Part shown: piece by piece, positions 56,084 to 64,000 of the stretch | Layout of the letters: each line of letters starts with the position of its first letter | How positions within the stretch are numbered: the first letter of the stretch is position 1 | From: Botrytis cinerea B05.10 | Lineage: Eukaryota > Ascomycota > Leotiomycetes > Helotiales > Sclerotiniaceae | Assembly (NCBI RefSeq): GCF_000143535.2 | Contig: NC_037319.1 | Span: 1,674,001 to 1,738,000, forward strand | Length of the DNA: 64,000 nucleotides | Direction: 5' to 3' | Translations under genes and position numbers: made by a program | The notes under the pieces: generated by a model | Told to the model about the DNA's origin: nothing | Database searches by the model: none | What the model saw: only the letters and a program-made list of their open reading frames with translations

Positions 56084-57931
56084 ACGTGATTTATTATCGA
56101 GTGGATCATACCATCGAGTGGACCACTTTCACCTCAATTCACACTTTCAAACTCATATTATTCAACAACTAAATCAATTGATTGAAACTATTAAGAATCT
56201 AATAACATAGAATCTATTACATTATTTTGACAGGTTCTTGCATTATGACCTGTCTTTCCGCATTTACTACAACATCGATTAGAAGATGCTTCCCCATTAG
56301 AATTCCCCCCTTTTTGACGCTCGTCGCGTTGAATCTGGATATCAACCTCTTGCTGAGATAATATATCAAGAGCTCCTTGTTCAGTGAGCACTCCTCCTTG
56401 ACGTAATTGGGTTTTTTTCGCGCGTCGACACTTGCTTAATGCCTCATTCGCTGCTCGAAGTGTACGAGCCTCCGCATTCAAAAGTGTGTTTTCATGAGCT
56501 AATTGCTCTATACCTTTAGCTAGAGCTAGTACAGTCTCAAATATAGGTGTAGTGGAGCTTGATTGATGACGAGTTATTAGAGATTTAACTAATGTTGATT
56601 GAGAAAGAGCTTCAGTTGGGTTGTGAGGGGTTTGAGAGATCCATTGATCTAGGTCGAAAGAGGGGGGGGTAGGCGTGCGAATTCGAAAATCTAATTTCGA
56701 GAGTACAGCTTCAGGATTAAATGGTATTAAACCTGTTCCTCGGAATCCTGATTTCATATTCTGAGAGGTGATTGATTCCTCGTATGCAGCTTTAAAAGCT
56801 ATAAAGAATTCAACCTTCGAAATATGATTGATATGTGCCTTGATAAATCCATCAATTTGACCACCATATGAACGTTTCAGATTGCTAAAACAGCCAACAT
56901 CAAGTGGTTGAGTTAAATGACTTGAATGCGGTGGTAAACGTAAACATATAATATCATTCTCTTTACAGTATACTTGAAAAGCTACTGATTCGTGGCTTTC
57001 ATGCCCATCCAGCACCAACATTCGATATTTGCCCTTTCTTCGATTCTTAGTGTGCTTATCGAAGTGTTTCAACCATTCTAAACCTGTCTCATTGTTTGTC
57101 CATCCATTAGATGTAGGTTTAATAGCCCATTCCGCAGGAAGATTCGTTTCGGTGTACCAATTGGAGAGATGAACCTGTCCCTGAACCACTAAAAATGGGG
57201 GAATAATGTCACCCTCTCCATTTCCACATATTATTGCTGTAGCCCATTCTCGATTACCTGGCTGTACAGATTTACTTCTGTCGCGTCTCTCAGCACTAGT
57301 AACAACCATTGCTGCACATATAACCCCCATCATAAAGCCTGTTTCATCGAAATTGTAGAAATCGCAGTCCAAAATGTCGTATTTCGCTCGCATATTCGCA
57401 ACCAATCGAAACCACTCTTCAATGAGCTTAGGATCTTCGCAGAGAGCTCTTTGAAAGTCATAAACACGACTAAAACGCGTCTTTAATTCGATTCGACGCT
57501 TTACAAATCGATGCACCCAGAGCTTCCCAACACGCTTTGCACCCCTCGATTCGAGAATGTGATTCGCTATATCTTCCACATTCTTCAATTTAGGTGGAAA
57601 TCCTCTTGAATCCATATCGAGTATATATTGAACAATCACCTCTTCTTCTAATTCTGTAATATTATGACTATTCGCTCGAGTCTCCATTTGATTGCTTCGA
57701 CCGTTGATTCTATCGCGTAATGTAGATCGAGGCACTGTATAGAGTTTTGCAGCTTTAGTAATTGATAGATTTTTAGATTTTCGAATAGCTTCAATAGCTA
57801 AGATGATTCGGGCTTCTTTTGATGATGTTTCCATGATAATTCGTTGAAATATCGCGTGTTGAAATTGAGATGGTTGAATAGTATAAAAAGTGGCGACCCG
57901 GTGATATTGGCGACCCGGTGATAAACTACGT
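56084..57931 (-). mobile_element. Complete pogo/Fot1-like DNA transposon with TA target duplication
   Basis: The 1848-bp element is flanked by TA at 56082-56083 and 57932-57933. The ends are imperfect inverted repeats of about 48 bp beginning ACGTRRTTTAT. Each end holds a direct repeat: ATCGAGTGGA at 56096 and 56113, and TGGCGACCCGGTGAT at 57891 and 57908. The transposase occupies nearly all of it without stops, so the copy may be active or recently inserted. Confidence 0.85.
56191..57834 (-). CDS. Pogo-family transposase with C-terminal CCHC zinc knuckle
   Basis: The uninterrupted 547-residue frame begins with a psq-type helix-turn-helix (SITKAAKLYTVPRSTLRDRI, about residues 24-43). A CENP-B-type DNA-binding region follows (GFPPKLKNVEDIANHI, GKLWVHRFVKRR). 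The DDE_1 catalytic domain has NFDETGFMMG (first Asp, about 162), RMLVLDGHESH (second Asp, about 275) and PPHSSHLTQPLDVGCF (third Asp, about 311), all intact. The C-terminus carries a coiled coil (ENTLLNAEARTLRAANEAL) and a knuckle CSKCGKTGHNARTC. The length and order match active fungal pogo/Fot1 transposases. It cuts and pastes its own element at TA sites. Confidence 0.93.
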   Translation of the reverse strand: METSSKEARIILAIEAIRKSKNLSITKAAKLYTVPRSTLRDRINGRSNQMETRANSHNITELEEEVIVQYILDMDSRGFPPKLKNVEDIANHILESRGAKRVGKLWVHRFVKRRIELKTRFSRVYDFQRALCEDPKLIEEWFRLVANMRAKYDILDCDFYNFDETGFMMGVICAAMVVTSAERRDRSKSVQPGNREWATAIICGNGEGDIIPPFLVVQGQVHLSNWYTETNLPAEWAIKPTSNGWTNNETGLEWLKHFDKHTKNRRKGKYRMLVLDGHESHESVAFQVYCKENDIICLRLPPHSSHLTQPLDVGCFSNLKRSYGGQIDGFIKAHINHISKVEFFIAFKAAYEESITSQNMKSGFRGTGLIPFNPEAVLSKLDFRIRTPTPPSFDLDQWISQTPHNPTEALSQSTLVKSLITRHQSSSTTPIFETVLALAKGIEQLAHENTLLNAEARTLRAANEALSKCRRAKKTQLRQGGVLTEQGALDILSQQEVDIQIQRDERQKGGNSNGEASSNRCCSKCGKTGHNARTCQNNVIDSMLLDS

Positions 57932-57984
57932 TAGGCAATCTATTGGTTTATTAATTGATTTCGTAATCCATATACTTGCTTACT

Positions 57985-58165
57985 TCGTAACACTACCCCT
58001 CCTTTTGGAAAACTCGCTCTCGAGCTTTTAATACTTTTAATATCTGGAGAGGCTAATTCTGTATCGTTCTATCAATTCAGAATCAGTTAAATATGAAGTT
58101 GCGAGTCATTTGCTCAATTAGGTGATAATTGACCAAATTTGGTAGATTAAATTGACCAAATCGAC
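57985..58165 (-). mobile_element. Remnant of a related gypsy element (3' internal end)
   Basis: The sequence CGTAACACTACCCCTCC..CTCGCTCTCGAGCTTTTAAT and the following GATTGACC-type repeats parallel 52843-53050, the polypurine-tract side of the gypsy element. The attached LTR is not preserved beyond its first bases. A diverged LTR-like stretch (AACGGAATGGCTTCG through CCATAGT-like and GATCGTATGTGAACGG) recurs at about 58897-59020. Confidence 0.6.
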
Positions 58166-59344
58166 CAATCCGCACTTTACTTTAAAAGAACTATAGATTA
58201 CAATATAATATTACTTCTACATCATGATACTAGAGTACAAAATATCTTTAGAATCTAGTAGACTTAAAAGAGCGACTTTAGATGACACCTGGATACCATA
58301 CATATCAGAAATAGATAGCAAGTTATACGTAAGACAAGGTATAATATCTAACACGAGCTTTGACTCCGGCCCCTCGGTGCCGGAAAAATAATTTCGTGTC
58401 GCTGGCGCTCCTCTTATTATTTTCCTAAGCAACTTGAGACCTACATCACAGCTCGTATTGTATGAGTGTAATTAAGTCTAAGGAGCGGAACGCTCGAAAG
58501 GAGGAGTTTTATAGTAGTGTGCACGTGCCATGCACGTGCTACGCATATGATTTCCAACTTCCCCCTATGATAGAAGTCTACCATTCAATCATATAAAAGA
58601 CTACCTAGGTATATACATATGTAAAGATCCTCATTAACTCCTGCGACGATGCCAACTTGTCAGATTGCTCGTGGTATCTACGTCTCCAGTGGAGTTCAAT
58701 AACTCCACGATCTATGATCGTATCGCAGTACAAGAGTGCCATTATCTGAATTCGATTTTCCCTACCCGCGACAGGCGGAACTACTCACAAGGTTCATATC
58801 ACAGCTTTTGCCGAGGTATAACAAAGTTGTTTCAATCTAGTATTGTCTTTTCTAATCTAATTCGTAAAATTCTCTTTTATATACGCAAGTAGTGTTTTAA
58901 CGGAATGGCTTCGAATTCGTTCTTGTTAGATGATAGGGCTACCATTTTCCTATAGTAAATGTACTGAATCCGATCGTATGTGAACGGGCTCTGAGCTTAT
59001 CTGTTACCCCACATGATTTACGCGATTTGATGGCTTTGGTTGATATGATCGATTTGATCACTTGATTTGGTCGATTTATAGTAAATCAATCAAATTCATC
59101 AATTCGGTACATTTTTGATAAATTCGACTGATCTAGTGAATCTGGCGAATCTGAAGAATCCAATGGAATTGATAAGATTAGTGAAATTGGTGGATTCGTT
59201 GATTTTTATTCGTTTGGTAGATTTGGTGGTTTTGATCAATTTGGTAGGTTTGGTCGATTCATTTGGTCAATTAAAAAATGAATTAACCAAATCGACTAAA
59301 TCGCTCAATTTTGACGAAAATGATACTATTGCTAGTTGACTCTC
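58166..59344. other. Degenerate repeat-derived sequence
   Basis: This is a mosaic of decayed LTR-like DNA. 59035-59310 is dominated by ATTTGGTCGATT/GATTTGGT-type low-complexity repeats. A 71-codon minus-strand frame at 58217-58432 has no family match. No intact gene is seen. Confidence 0.4.
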
Positions 59345-60185
59345 TTTGATCTCATTATCTTTCAACATTCCAAATCTAATCCTAGGCCTTTTCCATGAAG
59401 TATAAAGCCTGAATACGTTAATTGCTTAGTGAGGGTATCGACTGTTTGCTCAAGTCCAGGAATCCACACGAAGTAAAGTCTTTTGGCTTCCACCATATCT
59501 TTTCCGATATAATGTCATCGAATGTCGATGTGCTTTGCTTTGCCGTGAAACTTATTCTCTTGCATCCAATCAACTCCGCTTACATTATCGCAATACAGGG
59601 TTGGAATGAAGGGTTCATCCTCAGAGCGTTCTCCGAGGTCTGTAACCATCTTTTCCATCCACGCAATATATTTCGCTCCCTCGTTTGCTGCTATGATCTA
59701 AGTTTCCATTGTAGAGAGAGGTTGATTTCTGTTTTGTCGAAGACCATACTACAGCTCCACCATATCTGATCGGAGCTACGCCTTGAACTGATTTTCTGTC
59801 TTCTGAGGATCCCCAAGTTGAGTCCGTATGGATTCGATATTCGTACGAAAGCATATTTAGTCGATTCGAGTAGACTAAACCGATCAGGGATGTACCTGCG
59901 AGATATTGAAGCAAGTGCTTTGCAAGTATCAAATAACTTTCCCCCAATGCTTATATAATCCAAACGAGCTGGCCTACAGTGTATGATATTTCTGGCCGAG
60001 TACAATTCGAGAGATAGATGGTGCTGCCGACGATTGAAAGATATAGAGTTTCGAGGTTTTCAATCAATGGAATGTTTTGAGTTCCTACTATGACCCGTGT
60101 TTGGCAGGATACCCTACTATCTCCATACAAAGCTAACAACCGCATGTGTAGTCGTTCAAATCCTCGAGATCCTAGTTATAACATG
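59345..60185 (-). mobile_element. Decayed Ty1/Copia fragment (end of RT and RNase H)
   Basis: Minus-strand frames read YLSIVGSTIYLSNCTRPEIS and YTVGQLVW (end of Copia reverse transcriptase), LLQYLAGTSLIGLVYSN, then IHTDSTWGSSEDRKSVQGV and AVVWSSTKQKSTSL (RNase H). They continue as LYCDNVSGVDWMQENKFHGK with AKHIDIR and QTVDTLTKQLTYSGF at the 3' end. Frameshifts and an in-frame stop after HIDIR show that it is dead. Gag, integrase and most of RT are absent. Confidence 0.8.
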
Positions 60186-60199
60186 GTAAAATGAGGCGG

Positions 60200-61481
60200 G
60201 GTTCAAAACTCACTAACAGAAACACAATCCGACGTCCTACTTTTACTCGATTGGGGTTCCTCGGGGGCTGCAAACACAGGCGTCAGATACGAAACCACAG
60301 AGTTTATCGCCGCTTGCGGCTTCAACAATCTTGCAAATGGCGTTGGGCCCCATTCGTGTACTTATGCTCTAACGATAGAACTACGTTTGTTGAGCTCATA
60401 TCCGAAATTTACCGCCGCTATGCTGTACAATAGAAAACTCTGTCGAATTCAGAACTAGACGCCTAAGGGGAGAGAATTGCAGAAAGCTCCGCTACACATT
60501 GTTCTCACTCAAAACCCAAGGTTACCATGCAGCATACAGCTTTCAGTGAGACGGGGGGGGCTGCAATTTTGTCATCACTCAGCCCTTCGCAATCACTGGG
60601 CTCAGCGAGTCCAATCTCGCCTTTCAAAAAGCAAAGGATTGATTCCGGCAAAGAATCTGGTCCGTCGTCTGAGTCAATCCCCCTGTCTATTGAGCAACAA
60701 CTTCCCGAGATTATATTGAGTGTGAGGTTGAAAGAGGATTTGGCCCCAGACTTGTCTGCCGATTTCTTTGTCGACTGGCTTTGTATGATGCTCATTATCG
60801 CTGAATCTGTCATTGTCGAAGCTAGATTCGGTAGCTTCTCGACTTTAATGTTTGTTTTTAATGTCAATGCCAATTTGGGTATACTTAGATAGAGATGCCG
60901 CTATCAGTCTTGTGGGTATTAAGAAGGGAATATTGAGTATAAAGGACCCTTCTTATAGTGATAAAGAGTGCAATGAGCTGGTTAATACTAAGCGTGGACT
61001 TAGTGAAGCTATTAATGTATGTAATAATCGTATGCAATCTATGGAGCTACAAATTCAAGGCCGCCGGAACGATCTTTCGGAAAGTAATCGCGAGAAGCGT
61101 AAACTGCGCCGAGAACGCGATAACTCTCTACGAATTATTGAGGATTATGGGAGAATGAGTTTAAAGGGAAAGTGCAAAACTAAAGGAGGGGCGGATGATA
61201 AAGGGTTACGATTGGGTAGACCTGACACTGGAATCAGATCTGAGCAAACGGTAGTGGTTCCAGTGAATCTAGAAAGAAACGACGCACTAACTAGGTTATC
61301 TTACGAAGAAGAACGTAAAGAACCTTGTATCTCTGATCCTTTTCCAGAAGACACATTTGATATAATCAAGGATCGAGATGAAAGCCCAGTCGAGCCAGAG
61401 AATCAAATCCTTCCAAACCAATCACCGGAAAATCTTGATGACAAACATGGTTTAGAGGAGAAACAGAAACTTCAAGAATAG
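60200..61481 (+). pseudogene. Caspase-like (C14-type) protein relic
   Basis: The first part reads DVLLLLDWGSSGAANTGVRY, then EFIAACGFNNLANGVGP, then SCTYALTIELRLLSS and FTAAMLYNRKLC. This is the C-terminal half of a fungal caspase-like fold, where the usual DCC catalytic cysteine motif is replaced by DWG. A TAG at 60456 interrupts it, after which ELQKAPLHIVLTQNP continues in the same frame. Frame changes occur near the G8 run at about 60544-60551 and near 60855. The last part (60852-61481) is charged and coiled-coil-like (MQSMELQIQGRRNDLSESNR) with an acidic tail. The N-terminal caspase half is missing, replaced by the Copia fragment. Confidence 0.6.
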
Positions 61482-61549
61482 GAATTTTCTCCTCACAAAT
61501 GAGCAAGAACCAAGAAATCTTGGATTAGTGGACTTAAAACAAGTAACTA

Positions 61550-63218
61550 ATGTAAGTCATGGCGTAATGCGTCTAGTCGTGGAGTTCAAAATGGAAAGTA
61601 TAAGTCTTCATATGAAGCCGCAAAAGAACTGGGACCCCTCAAAGATACCGTAACGCAACGTACTTCTCAAATGGATAAAGAAATTGACAATTAGCGGCTT
61701 TTCTCCAAGCCATCAGTTGTTGAAAGAATTAGCTGAGGAGTTACGTTCAAAACGGATCTATAATTTGAAGTACCCCTCATTTGAGTCCCTTATACTCCGA
61801 CCACAACACCTTGATCATAAATAAGTTCCACGATTTATCAAACGACATCCTCATTTTACAGTTGTTATTCGCCATCGAATTGAATCTGTAAGAATGGATG
61901 GTGCAACCAGGGAAACATGTAGTACTTGATTTGGTGCGTATCGAAAACCGATTCAGGATAATGGAACTGAGAAGAAAGACGAATATAATATGGATGAATC
62001 TGGACATTCAATTGGGACAATGGAATCAATTCGAATTATTATCGATTCTACACTTCGTGCAAAACATCAAGCACATCCAGGCCGTCAAGAGTGGATTTCA
62101 ATAGTAGAGTGTATTTGTGCGGAAAGATCCATTCTTCCACCACTCGGTATCTATAAAGGTAAAAATGTCCTTCAAAATTGGATTCCGGAGGAAGTTCTTT
62201 ATAGTTAGTTCTTTTCAGCAAATACAAAGGGCTGAACAAGCAATCTTCATAGATTGGAATAGCTAAAACGCGTCTTCGAACCTGCAATTTGTGCAAAAGG
62301 AAGTAGCAAATATCGACTTCTTATTTGCGATGGTTACGATTCTTATATTAGTAGAAGCTTCATAGCTTACTGCCTTTAGAATCGAATTTTACTTTTTATC
62401 CTTCCTCCTCATACCTCGCATTTACTTCAACCATTTGATGTTGTAGTTTTCAGTCTATTGAAAAAACGGACTCACCACAGCACTTTCTTATTCGAATCAA
62501 GCTCAACTTGTACGAATACAAAAGGTTGAATGGGTGGAGGCATATATTAAAGCTCGAGCCGATGTATGCCATTATCAAATTGTTGAATCGGCATAGCGGG
62601 GAGCTGGGTTATATCCATTTAATCCACAGAGGGTATTCCGAACACTAGGTCGAGAGTTTACCCCTAAAGTCGAAATATCCAAAGAACCAACCCAGTTTGG
62701 TGTTTTTAATCAAGTCTTCGTCAATAGCTCACCTCCGGATGTAACAATCTTACAAACAGCAAATAGCCTTCTAAATTCAACAATTGAGAATGATACGACT
62801 CTTTCGACCCCGGTTCGTCGATATATTCGAAAATTGACGATTGGGAGTGAGCAACTTCGAGCTCAAATTATTGTTCACCAACACGGTGCGAAAAATTTAC
62901 GAGCTATTATTAAGAAAAGAACGATAGGTAAGAAAGGAAAGAGACTAGTTTTAAAGGGACATTTTCATATTTCTACGCAAGAATTATATAATGCAGTAGT
63001 GGAAGCCGAAACAGCTACTAAAGTACAGACAATGAAAAAAGGAAAAGGAAAAGGGAAAGAAATTGAATATGAGACTGAGACTGAAGAGAATATTGGAGAA
63101 GGAGTTGCAGACGGATCTGAAATTGATACTGGAGGTTGTATTATAGTTGATTGTTGAGTAATTGAGATTTTAATAGAGTGGTTTGCCGCAATTAGACGCA
63201 TTACGCCATGACTTACGT
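61550..63218 (+). mobile_element. Decayed pogo-like transposon with conserved terminal repeats
   Basis: The ends at 61552-61575 and 63193-63216 are perfect 24-bp inverted repeats (starting GTAAGTCATGGCGTAATGCG), extending with one mismatch to ACGT at the tip. TA flanks both sides (61548-61549 and 63219-63220). Inside, plus-strand frames with many stops read NMDESGHSIG, then LLICDGYDSYIS, then LPPHTSHLLQPFDVV: the three catalytic regions of a pogo transposase. The final 107 codons (62834-63157) encode the family's C-terminal KGHFHISTQELYNAVVEAE region. The terminal ACGT matches the intact element at 56084. Confidence 0.85.
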
Positions 63219-63269
63219 TATCCGCCGCAAAATAAGTCCTCGTAATACGATTCCTCGCAATATAATCCC

Positions 63270-63650
63270 CTAGAAGACTCAGCCAGCTGAAATGCGTTGA
63301 TCAGATGGAGACCCTCGTCTATCATACGTTCATTTTCGATCTGACTGGTGCTGCAAGCAGAAAGGTACGCAAGAAAAGGCGACTGCTCAAGAGCACTAGC
63401 TCATATAAAGCTAGCTAAGGTCAGCCAATCCTCCTCCCGGTCTCCAAGAAGTAAACAGCTTTGCAGCGGATCGATTGGATCAGAGAAACCATGGCCTGCA
63501 AAATGGGAAATCTTGCAAGACGCTAGAGCATCGAGAACAGGCTTCTTGTGATGCTGTTCGATGACTGTTAATTTGGCACTTTGACAAATTCTTTTGACTT
63601 CTTCAGCCTCATGTCTGGAGAATGGTAGTGGAGTGAAATCAGGAGCCTGA
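63270..63650 (-). pseudogene. CHAT-domain protein relic
   Basis: The minus strand reads APDFTPLPFSRHEAEEVKRI, then KISHFAGHGFSDPIDPLQSC and LLLGDREEDWLTLASF. After a TGA at 63401-63403 it continues FLAYLSACSTSQIENERMID and LHLINAFQLA in the same frame. HFAGHG and LSAC are the histidine and cysteine blocks of CHAT peptidases (caspase/separase relatives). The usual following FRHVIGTLW segment is missing and the pogo-like element ends 50 bp away. A short possible upstream exon (MAHFDPFSGSLSSP, about 63685-63747) does not join in frame. Confidence 0.7.
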
Positions 63651-64000
63651 GTATGTACATAGAAATAAGATCACGTGATACGACCCTCTAACATATCTTG
63701 ATAATCAGGCGAAGAAAGGGAACCCGAAAAGGGATCGAAGTGAGCCATTTTGTTGAACATAATTCAGAAACTTTCTGACTATCATAAGCCAGTCTTCAGT
63801 GAGACTAACTGGAGTATTTGAAATAAGCAGGCACGTGACGCTTCTCATGCATATATAGTCTGGATCTCTCTCCGTCTCCTTCTCTTACCATTCTTCTTTT
63901 TTTCTTAGCTTTGGACTCTAAGTCAAGAATCTAATTCTTCTACGACCATCCCTCAGATCATTTAATCAATATGTGTGTTATCTAGACAGACCTTATACCT
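63651..64000. other. Intergenic end of window
   Basis: CACGTGA boxes occur at about 63673 and 63832. CT-rich sequence with a TTCTTTTTTTC run near 63892 resembles a promoter/leader for a plus-strand gene beyond the window. Confidence 0.3.

Noticed and set aside
63348..63551. 67-codon plus-strand frame
   Set aside because: Antisense shadow of the CHAT-domain relic.

Overview
The window comes from a filamentous ascomycete. Introns are short (mostly 47-67 bp, GT-AG, often with a CTAAC/CTAAT branch site). The genes include FlbD-type Myb, ELO elongase, ureidoglycolate lyase, fungal GH127 and a fungal NLR. The protein flavour fits Leotiomycetes, probably Sclerotiniaceae (Botrytis/Sclerotinia); this is an inference from family resemblance, not a database match.

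1-31.6 kb is mostly conventional chromosome. A truncated-by-window MFS sugar transporter and a seven-exon GH127 beta-L-arabinofuranosidase diverge from one promoter, a likely arabinose-release-and-uptake pair. Then come an ELO-family fatty-acid elongase with a GC-AG intron, a coiled-coil protein with a possible alternatively spliced C-terminus, an NCBP3-like nuclear cap-binding protein, an FlbD/RCA-1-type Myb regulator lying between two large gene-free stretches (6.3 and 10.8 kb), and ureidoglycolate lyase.

32-45 kb turns into accessory sequence. It holds a SANT-like protein with a ubiquitin-interacting-like motif, a truncated MCT-type transporter, an SDR gene whose exons join one base out of frame, a 43-bp minisatellite directly before a lineage-type hypothetical gene, an alpha/beta-hydrolase relic, and a protein that joins a transmembrane helix to a perfect Zn2Cys6 spacing.

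45-51 kb carries the most interesting gene: a six-exon NLR (1388 codons in frame) with an N-terminal membrane anchor, SesB-like alpha/beta-hydrolase, NACHT ATPase and 13 nearly identical 32-residue repeats that differ mainly at one three-residue site. It diverges from a two-TM protein of DUF6601 type.

52-64 kb is a transposon graveyard. It contains a deleted Ty3/gypsy element with both LTRs, an intact pogo/Fot1-like transposon with TA target duplication and matching terminal repeats, a decayed Copia fragment, and a second decayed pogo-like element with a conserved 24-bp terminal repeat. Among these lie relics of a caspase-like protein and a CHAT-domain protein. NLR, caspase-like and CHAT families are all linked to programmed cell death and self/non-self recognition, so 45-64 kb looks like a fast-turnover immunity-type region.
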